The translations under genes and the position numbers were made by a program. Source: Fidelibacterota bacterium (GTDB lineage Bacteria > Fidelibacterota > Marinisomatia > Marinisomatales > TCS55). Taken from it: a stretch of DNA of 64,000 nt. Below, piece by piece: positions 18,693 through 28,759 of this stretch. Positions within the stretch are counted from its first letter, which is position 1; each line of letters begins with the position of its first letter. The notes under the pieces are model-generated. The model was not told the DNA's origin and made no database searches. It saw only the letters and a list, made by a program, of their open reading frames with translations. The stretch spans positions 1 through 64,000 of the forward strand of contig DTTO01000065.1 in assembly GCA_012964665.1 (NCBI GenBank), in the 5' to 3' direction.

Positions 18693-20066
18693 ATGGGTTC
18701 GTTCATGCTTTATACCTTAGTAAAACTGATTTCAATTGCAGGAATTCGGACTTTTTTCAATCGGATCTCTTCTCAAAATTTAGATCAAATACCAAAGGAA
18801 GGGGCCATTATCTTTGTATGCAACCATCCCAACACACTGATGGATCCTTTGATTGTAGGGAGTACATGCGGCCGAAATCCGTATTTTTTCGCTAAATCGA
18901 CTCTATTTAATAATTTTTTTACAAGTTGGTTATTAAACCGGCTGCGGGTGGTTCCTGTTTACCGCAAGCAGGATGATCCGACACAGACGAAAAAAAACAT
19001 TGATACATTTTATAAAGGATACGAAATCCTTGAATCGGGTGAATCATTTCTTATTTTCCCCGAAGGTACTTCTACTGGTGATCGAACCTTAGGAAAAATC
19101 AAGACCGGGGCTGCCCGCATTGGATTCGGGGCCATAAAAAATAATAACTGGAAACTCAATATCTCACTGGTACCAGTGGGTTTATCCTATTCCAATGCTG
19201 TAAAATTTAGAAGTGACGTAATCGTTCGTTATGGTAAACCGATCGATCTAAAGTCATATCGAAAAGTATATGATGCAGACAAAGTAAGTGCAGTTCAACA
19301 ACTCACAGAACAAATCGAAACAGCCCTTTCAAAGCTTACAACCAACGTGAATGACCTGGCTTTTGAAAAAATTGTAAATGCGCTGGAATTGATATATAAA
19401 AAAGAATTAATGGTGGATTTAGGTCTGGACATAGAAAATAAAACAGATGATTTTTCCGCAACCAAGGGACTGGTTCATGCTGTAGAGTGGTATTGTGAAA
19501 ACCGGCCAGACGAAGTGGAAGAATTCGAGGGTATGCTTGACCGTTATCAAAACCGTTTAGATCTATTGAAGCTAAAAGACGAATTTCTTGATCCTGCTTC
19601 AGGCAGCATTACAATGGCAGAACGGATCAAGGTTATCTCCTATATCATTCTAGGGTTCCCTGTATATTTGTACGGTCTTATTAATAATGTAATCCCTTAT
19701 AAATTTCCACGTTGGTATGCTAAAAATTTTGTGCGTGATAAATCGGTAATTGCACCTACAAAACTCATTACAGGTATGGGTATTTTCATTATATTTTACT
19801 CAATCCAAATTTTTCTTTTTACATTTTTTTCCGGAAATACTCTCCTCACAATTTTTTATATTTTCACTCTCGTACCCAGTGGCAATTTTGTCTTATCCTA
19901 CATTCACCAAGTACGGAATTATCGGCAGCATTTGAGATTTTTATCGATTTTTTATCGAAAAAGAATTATCATGTATGAACTTATTGAAGAAAGGCAAACA
20001 CTTATTCAATATTTAAATAATGCAAAAGAAGCATACATGAAAATAGAAGGAATAAATCCGGTATAG
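18693..20066 (+). CDS. 1-acyl-sn-glycerol-3-phosphate acyltransferase-like (PlsC domain)
   Basis: FVCNHPNTLMDPL (HxxxxD-like), FPEGTSTGDRTLGKIKTGAARIG; C-terminal TM segments. Confidence 0.88.
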   Translation: MGSFMLYTLVKLISIAGIRTFFNRISSQNLDQIPKEGAIIFVCNHPNTLMDPLIVGSTCGRNPYFFAKSTLFNNFFTSWLLNRLRVVPVYRKQDDPTQTKKNIDTFYKGYEILESGESFLIFPEGTSTGDRTLGKIKTGAARIGFGAIKNNNWKLNISLVPVGLSYSNAVKFRSDVIVRYGKPIDLKSYRKVYDADKVSAVQQLTEQIETALSKLTTNVNDLAFEKIVNALELIYKKELMVDLGLDIENKTDDFSATKGLVHAVEWYCENRPDEVEEFEGMLDRYQNRLDLLKLKDEFLDPASGSITMAERIKVISYIILGFPVYLYGLINNVIPYKFPRWYAKNFVRDKSVIAPTKLITGMGIFIIFYSIQIFLFTFFSGNTLLTIFYIFTLVPSGNFVLSYIHQVRNYRQHLRFLSIFYRKRIIMYELIEERQTLIQYLNNAKEAYMKIEGINPV

Positions 20067-20104
20067 AGTAAATCCCAGGAGACTAACTCTGGAGAAAAGA
20101 AGAA

Positions 20105-20584
20105 TTATACTGGTTCAGTAAGGATCATACCCAGCCATTCGGCTACCATCGCTGGTTTTTCAGTCTCTTCCACTTCAATGGTACACAAATAAGTTGCGAT
20201 AAATCTGCTATCTCCTCGTTTGCGAACGTCTTTCAGTACTACATGATTTCTGATTCGAGAACCAATGGGAATCGGTGACATCCAGCGAACTTTATTCAAG
20301 CCGTAATTGAGTCCCGATACTGTATCGCTGGGCCAAATACCCATTTGATTATTGAAATAAGTAAGCAGTGAAAGTGTCCAGAAACCATGGGCAATTGTCG
20401 TATCGAATATTCCTTCTTTCGCCACTCGCTCCGGATCAGTATGAATCCAGTAATCGTCAAATGTAACCTCAGCAAATAGATTTATATTTTCTTGAGTGAC
20501 TTCCAGCCAATCAGAAACACCTAAACTTTCTCCCACTTTTTTTGTTAAATCATCAACTGAATAATTTGATTTCTTTACATCCAT
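20105..20584 (-). CDS. MaoC family dehydratase
   Basis: FAEVTFDDYWIHTDPERVAKEGIFDTTIAHGFWTLSLLTYF hot-dog hydratase motif. Confidence 0.9.
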   Translation of the reverse strand: MDVKKSNYSVDDLTKKVGESLGVSDWLEVTQENINLFAEVTFDDYWIHTDPERVAKEGIFDTTIAHGFWTLSLLTYFNNQMGIWPSDTVSGLNYGLNKVRWMSPIPIGSRIRNHVVLKDVRKRGDSRFIATYLCTIEVEETEKPAMVAEWLGMILTEPV

Positions 20585-20623
20585 AATAAGATTATCTCTA
20601 AAGTAATTATATTATTTTATGAT

Positions 20624-20779
20624 CTAGGATTTTCTTCGTTCTGCGCCTGACCTTCGCTTATCGGTTTTTCGCCGATTTGATCCCGATCTTTTATCTTTTT
20701 CAACGGGTACATTCCCATTTCGTCTATCTCCGTTATTACGGCGACCACTACCCCTTCTGTCTAATCCGCGATTTTTCAT
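20624..20779 (-). CDS. Arg-rich small protein (51 aa) MKNRGLDRRGSGRRNNGDRRNGNVPVEKDKRSGSNRRKTDKRRSGAERRKS
   Basis: Complete ATG-to-TAG frame in the 20584..20845 gap; periodic RR dipeptides. Below the ORF-track size cutoff. Confidence 0.55.
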   Translation of the reverse strand: MKNRGLDRRGSGRRNNGDRRNGNVPVEKDKRSGSNRRKTDKRRSGAERRKS

Positions 20780-20844
20780 ATAAACCTCTAAAGAAAAGAG
20801 TTAAATCTTATTGACTATATTAAAAGATACATCATTCATTTCGA

Positions 20845-23715
20845 CTATTCAAAATCCAATCGGATCCCCGAATTGCCGTTCAATGGGTGATAATAATAAT
20901 TAATACTGAATGAAATGGGAAACTTTATATCGAAAAATCCTCCTGTTTCAAAGGTGATCCCGCCACCGACTGCAAGCATATTAGGATGACCACTAACAGA
21001 TGCCGCATCCACGAATGGGCCACCATGAATACGTTTTAAATAGGACACGCTAAAAGGCAGAGATAAATCGGGGTAAACCAGAGGCATTTGGTATTTGATT
21101 TTTAATCTCCATATCGATTCAGGAAAGTACCAACCATATCCATAAGGGAATGTGACTTTGGATGGCATAATATAGTCGCCTTGATTTGTTTCATATTGCA
21201 ACAGAGTTCCAATAAAATGATGTTTACCTAATCCCCGTCTGCCATATTGCATTCTTATGGATAGTTGCTGGCCTTTCCATAATCCTCCCAGTGGTGCACC
21301 GCCGAAATAACCATAGATCTGCCAGCCTGGATTCCCCAAATCCCTGGGCGCACTTTCATCAATTGAAAACATACCACCTTCAATATAAACTGGCATGATT
21401 TTCCCATCTCTATCAGATCTTTTTTCCAATTCCTTGACACGAACGTTGGGCGGAATTTTATCGAAACTGTAATGGTGATGAGTATCCGATCGCCGGGTAA
21501 ATTTTATTCCTGTCTTTGCGTAACTATAATGAGTCGTAATTCCCCTTCTACTGTTTTTTAAAGGGATTGACATACCAAAATTGAAATTCAATTCATGCCA
21601 TTTTTCATTAACTGCAAACTTAATCGAATCCCTTGTATTTTCCACTTTTTGGGTAAACGGGCCAAAACGAACATCACGTTTCCCATAACCTAATTCAAAA
21701 TCAATAATGGGGTAAAAGCCCGAATAGGTACTTTTTATCCGCTCGGTTAATGTTTTTTCATTTTGGTTATAGATTAAATCTGCATTGAATTTCATTGTAC
21801 CCAAAATATTATCCGATTGCAGGCCCAGTGATGGGCTGAGTTCATCATCAAAAATATAACGGCTGTGAAAATTAAATAGATGCAGGGCCGGTTTGTAATC
21901 TCCAATCTCATATTGCTTTTTGGGAACGGTTCCATCATAAATTGCTTGATCTTTTGGATTTATCTTACTACCAAGAATGAGTTGTTTTCGGTCCGAAGAA
22001 ATTTCAGCCCAGTCATCAGGATTTAAAGTTATGACTGCCACGGCATCACCTTGAGAAGTATAATCATTAAAAAGCAGCTGACCTTTCGAATTTACTGTAG
22101 AATTAGTGGCCCCAAATTTTCTGGCGGTCACCTGGTATTCCTTTTTATCGCCCCGGCGTATGGCCACCAATTGGTCAATCCCTTGAATTATTGATTCATA
22201 AATAATATAGTCTTGATAAAACACTGGCCTAAAAATTTCCGTCCAAGATTCGGCTTTTATGGTTTCGAATTTTCTTTTTTCTCTATCGTAAATATAAATT
22301 GCCCTTCCACGATATTTTTGAGAAGTAAAAACAATTTCACGCCCATCATTTGACCAGGAAGGATATATAATTAACCCTTGATTTGGCGCTTCAACCTGAT
22401 CAATAATTTTTCCTGTTTCTGCATCCATTATCATCAAAGAGCATTGCCTGGTTTCAGAAAATGAGACTGCCACGATTAACTTATTATTCTTAGAAATACT
22501 CGGATTAAATAGGCGTTTTTTTGAAGTAATGATTCGCAGTTGACCCGTATCAATATTGAGAACGCGGATATTGGCCCAGCTCCGCTTCGTCCAGCGTTTA
22601 TCGGGGTCATAGGCTGACCAGACAGCATGGGTACCATTTGAATGATAGCCGAATAAATTGGCAGACGGGGATATTTTTTTCAACACTGTTTCTATTTCCC
22701 CAATTTTGACTATAGTTGGTACGTTACCTAATCCTGTTTTGAGTGCGATGATTTCACCATTGGGCGTCATTGCTGGATGGAGAAAACTGGTTTTGATTTT
22801 AGTTTTAGGGCTCAGGATGTTCGCTGGGCTTTCATTTAATTTTTCCAATTGGCTCCCCCAATTTTCCCCAAGCTCATTAAAAGTATTACCATAAAGTTCA
22901 TGCAAAGAGAACCCAGTTGTTTTTTTCATTGACCTGGAAAAGGGGAAAAAGGGGTTCAGGGTAAAAGGCCATCGCAGAGTTTTATTAATAATATTGGGCC
23001 AAGCTTCCTTTCCGTAGGCATGCTTTATATGATCGGTTAAAAAATACCCCAGCTCATAATGTCCTGGATAATCCTCTTTAAAGGAACCATATAACGCCTG
23101 TTGATAGTTAAACTTTTTTCCTTCCAAAATGAGGGCCCGCGTAGTACGATTAAAATAAGATGAACGCCCCCTGCCCGAATGAGTAAGCGCTGTTTCGATG
23201 CCCACAGCATCACCTTCCCAAAACCACGATGGAATGAGAATTCCTGTATACAGCGATTGGGTTCCATCTCCAAATACCATCCCTAAAAAACGGCTGACAC
23301 CCTGATTCATATAATTTGTTTGTACAATGTGGCGACCTTCATGCACAGCTAAATCACGGTACCATTCGGTGCTTCCCATTTCCTTAATCATGAGCGGAAT
23401 ATTAAACCACTCTGACCTCCACGGGGCTTGTCCAACATATCCGTTTGGGATCACACTCCGATTGCTAAGTAGAATTGGAATTTTCTTATGCTCATGCTTC
23501 AGGTTTTGCTCAATCCCCTGGTGGACATGCTCAATTGTATTTGCCACGCGGTTGGCATCCGATAGTAATTCTTCAGGAAAAATAATTTGATAATGATTGG
23601 TTTGAATCTGTTTCCATTTTATACCCGGTGGATCCTGGGCAAAGGCGTTGGATATTAAAAACAATACAAATAGGGTGATTGATAATCGGTTTTTATGTCG
23701 CATAAAATTTAGCAC
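20845..23715 (-). CDS. Predicted gluzincin-like peptidase fused to TolB/PD40-like beta-propeller and C-terminal outer-membrane barrel
   Basis: Signal peptide; DLAVHEGRHIVQTNYMNQG (HExxH) with downstream PSWFWEGDAVGIET; repeated blocks such as IYPSWSNDGREIVFTSQKYRGRAIYIYD; C-terminal barrel strands ending SINYYYHPLNGNSGIRLDFE. Confidence 0.7.
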   Translation of the reverse strand: MLNFMRHKNRLSITLFVLFLISNAFAQDPPGIKWKQIQTNHYQIIFPEELLSDANRVANTIEHVHQGIEQNLKHEHKKIPILLSNRSVIPNGYVGQAPWRSEWFNIPLMIKEMGSTEWYRDLAVHEGRHIVQTNYMNQGVSRFLGMVFGDGTQSLYTGILIPSWFWEGDAVGIETALTHSGRGRSSYFNRTTRALILEGKKFNYQQALYGSFKEDYPGHYELGYFLTDHIKHAYGKEAWPNIINKTLRWPFTLNPFFPFSRSMKKTTGFSLHELYGNTFNELGENWGSQLEKLNESPANILSPKTKIKTSFLHPAMTPNGEIIALKTGLGNVPTIVKIGEIETVLKKISPSANLFGYHSNGTHAVWSAYDPDKRWTKRSWANIRVLNIDTGQLRIITSKKRLFNPSISKNNKLIVAVSFSETRQCSLMIMDAETGKIIDQVEAPNQGLIIYPSWSNDGREIVFTSQKYRGRAIYIYDREKRKFETIKAESWTEIFRPVFYQDYIIYESIIQGIDQLVAIRRGDKKEYQVTARKFGATNSTVNSKGQLLFNDYTSQGDAVAVITLNPDDWAEISSDRKQLILGSKINPKDQAIYDGTVPKKQYEIGDYKPALHLFNFHSRYIFDDELSPSLGLQSDNILGTMKFNADLIYNQNEKTLTERIKSTYSGFYPIIDFELGYGKRDVRFGPFTQKVENTRDSIKFAVNEKWHELNFNFGMSIPLKNSRRGITTHYSYAKTGIKFTRRSDTHHHYSFDKIPPNVRVKELEKRSDRDGKIMPVYIEGGMFSIDESAPRDLGNPGWQIYGYFGGAPLGGLWKGQQLSIRMQYGRRGLGKHHFIGTLLQYETNQGDYIMPSKVTFPYGYGWYFPESIWRLKIKYQMPLVYPDLSLPFSVSYLKRIHGGPFVDAASVSGHPNMLAVGGGITFETGGFFDIKFPISFSINYYYHPLNGNSGIRLDFE

Positions 23716-23745
23716 ATCATTAATTCTATAACCGATATTGACGAT

Positions 23746-23780
23746 AAGAAAAAGCCCTCCTGCATGTTAGGGGGCTTTTC
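23746..23780 (-). terminator. Hairpin terminator downstream of tRNA-Asn (possibly bidirectional)
   Basis: AAAGCCCTCC...GGGGGCTTTT inverted repeat with flanking A/T tracts. Confidence 0.65.
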
Positions 23781-23786
23781 TTATTG

Positions 23787-23859
23787 CTCCGGAGGAGGGA
23801 CTCGAACCCCCGACCTGGTGGTTAACAGCCACTCGCTCTACCAACTGAGCTACTCCGGA
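23787..23859 (-). tRNA. tRNA-Asn (anticodon GTT)
   Basis: TCCGGAGTAGCTCAGTTGGTAGAGCGAGTGGCTGTTAACCACCAGGTCGGGGGTTCGAGTCCCTCCTCCGGAG: 7-bp acceptor stem, D-arm, GTT anticodon, GGTTCGAGTCC T-arm; CCA not encoded. Confidence 0.97.
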
Positions 23860-23937
23860 TTGTGACTTTTAAAACCTATATTTCGGGATTCAAAAAGCGC
23901 CGCGAATTTATAATCATTCACTTGTCGACACCAATAT

Positions 23938-25797
23938 TTACATTTCTTTTTCTGCTTTTAACTGATAAGCTTCAACAAACTGGCCATGGTCCAAATGCAT
24001 TGAATTAATGTAGGCAACTCCATCCTCATTATGGGGCTCACCAAAGGTTGAATGGGCCGATTTCAATCCACCTAGCCACCAACGTGAGTCCTGTACGTAG
24101 ACCAGGTCTCCAGGCAGCGCTTTCATCAGATCCATATCACTTTTTGAAAAGCGGATTACATTATTGTCTGTATCTTTTACTTTCCACTTCACCAGCGCAT
24201 TTTTACCTTTTTCTTCATTAACAGGGGATCCTTTAAATATGGATTTTAGTTTATGCACATCAAAAATAGTTAAGCCATATAATTTTTCCTCAGAATCAGG
24301 TTTAGTGAACAGGGCTACAATGACTCCGACACTGGCACAGACAACAAGATTATATAGAGCGCCAATATAAGTGTAACCACGACCAGGCCGTAGTTCGATA
24401 CCATGGGAAAAAGGGCTGATAAGTTCCGGGATAAATTGGCCCAAAATCATCAGGAAAGCGCCAACCACAAATGTGGCAATTACAGCAGGAGCTGTAAACC
24501 GTTTCCAGAATATTCCCAAGAAAACACCTACAACCAAAGGTGGTGTAAAGGTGGAGTGGAACCATCCATGAGCTTCATAGATCGAATCGAACGAATTGAA
24601 AAATGGCACCAGTATAACTGCAATTACTTTCACAGCTATCGATGTCCAACGTGCCAATTCTAGTTCCCTTTTTTCACTTTTTGCTTTTTTTGCTAAAGGA
24701 CGATAAATATCATTTATTATGATAGCAGAAGAAGCATTCACCAAAGTATCTGCTGTTGACATCAAAGCCGCACAAAGGGCTGCAATGATAAACCCGAAAA
24801 CGCCGGGTGCCGACACCACATTGGCGACAGCAACAAAAACGTCATTTGCCGCTAAACCATCCGGTAATACACCTGGCAGCGCGTTAGAAATGGCACGACC
24901 GATCCATCCAGCATTGGAAACAACTATGGCTGAAATCGGCAAAATCAAAAGGACATTAAAAGCTGCTGCCTTCCTGCCTTCATTGACGCTTTTGGCTGCC
25001 ATGAAGCGCATGATCAACCCTTGATTTAAGAAAAGAAAACCCACCGAACCTGCAATACCATCCTGCCAGAATATCCCTACAAAATTAAAATCGGGGGGAT
25101 GATTAAAATGGGCCAATGGCAGTTTTTCTTGAGGAGAAAGATTCATCCAAAATGCTTGCAGTCCTGAAAATGCTGTGTGGTCCCCCAAATACTGGATACC
25201 CAAAAAGAACAATAACAGCCCTGCGAATATGAGGATTAATCCTTGGAATAAGTCAGTGAAGATTACGGAAGTCTGTCCGCCGAAATGCATGTATACCGTT
25301 GTAGCTATAGCAATGAGGATTACTGTCATCATTAATGGAATACCGTAAATCCGGTACAGGGCTGTAGCCAGAGTTAAAAACTGTATAGCAATATAGCCGA
25401 TCATGTATAACAAGGTCATCATTGTCGCCAGGTACCGGGCGGTGCGATTAAAGCGACGTTCAAAGTATTCGGGGATTGAACGTACTCTGGTATAATATAT
25501 GATGGGCAACCAACCAAACATGAAAAGGGGAATAAAGAACCAGTCATTCATATAGGTCATGGTTGAAGACAATCCATACTGGTAAGCTTTGGTAGAGTAT
25601 TTTACAAAGCTGTGAGAACCAACACCGGTAGCTACGATTGAAATGGAGATGAGCCACCATGCAAAGCGACGACCACCAAAGAAATAATCAGAAGTAGTTT
25701 TACTGTACTTGCCAAAATAAGCCCCAAATCCCATCACAATGGCAAAATAGGCTAGTATGACGTACCGATCTAAGGTGGTACCTACTGCAATATCCAT
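23938..25797 (-). CDS. Sodium:solute symporter (SSS) family transporter
   Basis: YFFGGRRFAWWLISISIVATGVGSHSF, RSIPEYFERRFNRTARYLA, multi-TM SSS topology. Likely ATG at 25797 rather than the TTG at 25800. Confidence 0.92.
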   Translation of the reverse strand: MDIAVGTTLDRYVILAYFAIVMGFGAYFGKYSKTTSDYFFGGRRFAWWLISISIVATGVGSHSFVKYSTKAYQYGLSSTMTYMNDWFFIPLFMFGWLPIIYYTRVRSIPEYFERRFNRTARYLATMMTLLYMIGYIAIQFLTLATALYRIYGIPLMMTVILIAIATTVYMHFGGQTSVIFTDLFQGLILIFAGLLLFFLGIQYLGDHTAFSGLQAFWMNLSPQEKLPLAHFNHPPDFNFVGIFWQDGIAGSVGFLFLNQGLIMRFMAAKSVNEGRKAAAFNVLLILPISAIVVSNAGWIGRAISNALPGVLPDGLAANDVFVAVANVVSAPGVFGFIIAALCAALMSTADTLVNASSAIIINDIYRPLAKKAKSEKRELELARWTSIAVKVIAVILVPFFNSFDSIYEAHGWFHSTFTPPLVVGVFLGIFWKRFTAPAVIATFVVGAFLMILGQFIPELISPFSHGIELRPGRGYTYIGALYNLVVCASVGVIVALFTKPDSEEKLYGLTIFDVHKLKSIFKGSPVNEEKGKNALVKWKVKDTDNNVIRFSKSDMDLMKALPGDLVYVQDSRWWLGGLKSAHSTFGEPHNEDGVAYINSMHLDHGQFVEAYQLKAEKEM

Positions 25798-26009
25798 CAA
25801 TAGCTACCAATTGCTAATAGTATGAAAGTGGCATGTAGTCCAGCATAAAACAGAAAACCGTATATCAAAACCCACAACCATTTTTTATCCCGTTCAAATG
25901 AAACACGTAGAGCCTTCGTCCTCAAAATCAATAACATGCCCAATACAAAAGCAATTCCGCCGACACCGTATAAATAAATGAAAGGCAGCCAGGTATTTGC
26001 GAATTCCAT
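25797..26009 (-). CDS. Small two-TM protein (70 aa), possible accessory subunit of the symporter
   Basis: Two hydrophobic helices; its TGA stop overlaps the ATG of the symporter gene (TGATG). Confidence 0.7.
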   Translation of the reverse strand: MEFANTWLPFIYLYGVGGIAFVLGMLLILRTKALRVSFERDKKWLWVLIYGFLFYAGLHATFILLAIGSY

Positions 26010-26010
26010 T

Positions 26011-26505
26011 CTACTTTTTCAAATTATCAAATTTTGGTTTGAGTTTGTCATAGGTTTCGAGAAGACCTTCAACCATCACTTTTGTATTGCCCACAACAGG
26101 CATAAAATTTGTATCCCCAACCCATCTTGGTACGATATGAAAATGGATATGGTCGGCAATTCCCGCCCCACCGGCGATACCTATATTTGCACCGAAGTTA
26201 AATCCCTGCGCTTTCATATTTTTTCTGAAAATATCCATGGACCTATCAGCTAACAACATGATTTCGCTCATACAATCTTTTTTTAGCAATTCGGTTGTTC
26301 CAACATGTGCATATGGGCATACCATCAGATGACCATTATTATAAGGATAAAGGTTCATTAGAATGAATGCCAATTCTCCCCTGTGAAGCACCAGGTTTTC
26401 TCGATCGTTACTTTCTTCCGCCTTAATACAAAAGATGCACATCTCATCTTTTTCTTTCTTGGTACGGATGTAATTTATCCGCCATGGTGCCCATAATTTT
26501 TCCAT
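26011..26505 (-). CDS. HIT family protein
   Basis: HIHFHIVPRW histidine triad; N-terminal CIFC zinc-type motif. Confidence 0.94.
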   Translation of the reverse strand: MEKLWAPWRINYIRTKKEKDEMCIFCIKAEESNDRENLVLHRGELAFILMNLYPYNNGHLMVCPYAHVGTTELLKKDCMSEIMLLADRSMDIFRKNMKAQGFNFGANIGIAGGAGIADHIHFHIVPRWVGDTNFMPVVGNTKVMVEGLLETYDKLKPKFDNLKK

Positions 26506-26558
26506 TTAATACTGTTATTTCACCTTCTGATGCACTTTATGAGCACTGAATTGAACAA

Positions 26559-28643
26559 CTAGGATTCTTCTTGAGCTGCCTTGGCTGCGGCAGTGACTTT
26601 TGTTTCCATATCTCGGGGAACTTCTTCATAATGGCTTAATTCTTCCGAATGAATCCCGCGGCCGCCAGTTAAAGACCGTAAGGTAGTTGAATAATGATAA
26701 AGCTCAGATTGTGGAACCTGCGCTTTTATCCGCTGAAAGGTCCCTTCCGTATCCACGCCCATAATCTTGCCACGCCGACTCGAGATATCCCCCATCACAT
26801 CTCCCATGTAATCTTCGGGAACTTTAATTTCAACATTTAATACCGGTTCCAGAAGGCAGGGCTGGGCGGACATAAACGCTTCTCGAAAGGCTTGTTTCCC
26901 AGCCATCTGAAAAGCAATGTCTTTTGAGTCAACCGGATGTTGTTTCCCATCATAAAAAATGACTTTTAAATCTACCACTTTATATCCGGCCAATACACCT
27001 TCTGTACTGGCGGCATTCACCCCTTTTTCAACCGAAGTCACAAAAACACGATCAACATTCTGCCCAACCAATGATTCTGTAAACTCAAGACCTTCCCCTC
27101 GGGATTTGGGCTCAACTTTCATCCACACTTCCGCAAATTGTCCTGCACCCCCACTCTGTTTCTTATGACGGTATTTTGATGATCCCATTCGCCGAATTGT
27201 TTCACGGTAAGGTATACGTGGCTTGAATGTTTCTATATCTACATTAAAGCGGCGCTTTAATCGATCAATGGACACCTGAAGATGTAGTTCTCCTTGGCCG
27301 GAAAGAACAGTTTGACGAAGCTCAGAATCCACATTGTAAATAAAAGTTGAATCTTCTTCATGAATGGTGGCTAATCCAATAGCAATTTTTTCTTCATCAC
27401 CCTTAGCCTTCGAGCGAATACCCAAGTGAATATTAGAATTAGGCAATTTTACCGAAGGCAATATTACTTTATTATTCGATCCGGTTAGAGTATTGCCTGT
27501 ATGCGTGTCCTTCAGTTTTACAACTGCTCCAATATCCCCTGCATTCAATTTGGTAACGCTCGTTCGGTTTTTACCATTCATTAAAAACATTTGTCCGAAG
27601 CGTTCTGTATTTCCACGGGAAGTATTGTACAGATCCATACCCGTTGAAATTGAACCAGAATAAACACGAAAAAAAGAAAGCTCACCAACATGAGCTTCAC
27701 TGATTGTTTTGAATACATGGACGACAGTATCATTCCCATCCAAAGCAACATTCACCTCTTCTCCAGATTTAACGTCCTTGGCCTTAATGCTGGCACGGTC
27801 AACAGGAGATGACCCATATTTGGCAATGAAATCCATCAAACGGGGAACACCTATATTTTTGTTTGCAACAGTACAAAATAAAGGGATAAACACTTGATCT
27901 TGGATCGTCTGGTGCAATCCTTCCCGCATCTCATCTTCCGTCAAATTTCCCTCTTCAAAGAATTTTTCCAATAATGAATCATCTGACTCCGCCACATATT
28001 CTATCAGTTCTTGGTGAAGTTCCATCACGCGCTCCTTCCATTCATCCGGTAAATCTTCTTCCGTAAATTTACCGCTACCATCCGTGCTGTATGTGATCAG
28101 TTCATTGCGCAATACATCGATGATTTGGTTGAAGCCTGGACCGGAATTCACCGGTAGTTGCATTGGAAAAACCTTTCCACCAAAATGATCTTTGGCCTGT
28201 TGAAGAATTTGATCAAACTTGGTATGTTCACGATCAAGACCATTTACCACAATTATTTTTGACAGGCCATAATTGTTAGCATAATTCCAAACCTGTTCTG
28301 TACCAACTTCAATACCATTTACAGCATGCACACTAACCACAGCAAGGTCAACAACAGCCAGGGATGAAATGGTTTCACCGATAAAATCTAGATACCCGGG
28401 AGTATCAATCACATTGAATTTCGTGCCTTTCCATTCCACATGAAGGGGAGATGAATGTATCGAAATCTGGCGGTTGTGCTCATCATGATGGTAATCTGAA
28501 ATGGTAGATCCCAATTCAACGGATCCAATACGATTTATTTCACCTCCGCTGGCAAGCATGGCTTCAGAAAGCATCGTTTTTCCTGAAGCCCCATGCCCAA
28601 CGAGGGCGAAGTTGCGAATATCTTTTGCTGCATAGTCTTTCAT
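26559..28643 (-). CDS. Elongation factor G-like translational GTPase
   Basis: GHGASGKTML P-loop, NVIDTPGYLDF G3, EF-G domain II-V sequence (RIPYRETIRRMGSSKYRHKKQSGGAGQFAEVWMKVEP). Confidence 0.92.
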   Translation of the reverse strand: MKDYAAKDIRNFALVGHGASGKTMLSEAMLASGGEINRIGSVELGSTISDYHHDEHNRQISIHSSPLHVEWKGTKFNVIDTPGYLDFIGETISSLAVVDLAVVSVHAVNGIEVGTEQVWNYANNYGLSKIIVVNGLDREHTKFDQILQQAKDHFGGKVFPMQLPVNSGPGFNQIIDVLRNELITYSTDGSGKFTEEDLPDEWKERVMELHQELIEYVAESDDSLLEKFFEEGNLTEDEMREGLHQTIQDQVFIPLFCTVANKNIGVPRLMDFIAKYGSSPVDRASIKAKDVKSGEEVNVALDGNDTVVHVFKTISEAHVGELSFFRVYSGSISTGMDLYNTSRGNTERFGQMFLMNGKNRTSVTKLNAGDIGAVVKLKDTHTGNTLTGSNNKVILPSVKLPNSNIHLGIRSKAKGDEEKIAIGLATIHEEDSTFIYNVDSELRQTVLSGQGELHLQVSIDRLKRRFNVDIETFKPRIPYRETIRRMGSSKYRHKKQSGGAGQFAEVWMKVEPKSRGEGLEFTESLVGQNVDRVFVTSVEKGVNAASTEGVLAGYKVVDLKVIFYDGKQHPVDSKDIAFQMAGKQAFREAFMSAQPCLLEPVLNVEIKVPEDYMGDVMGDISSRRGKIMGVDTEGTFQRIKAQVPQSELYHYSTTLRSLTGGRGIHSEELSHYEEVPRDMETKVTAAAKAAQEES

Positions 28644-28759
28644 ACTAAAACCCCTTAAAAAATTTCAATTGAAATATTGGTATTTCTCTACCTCGGAGAA
28701 AGTATAGAGGCTGGGAGTGTACTGATGAGGGGGGTTTTATTTCAAGGATTTTAAGTATA

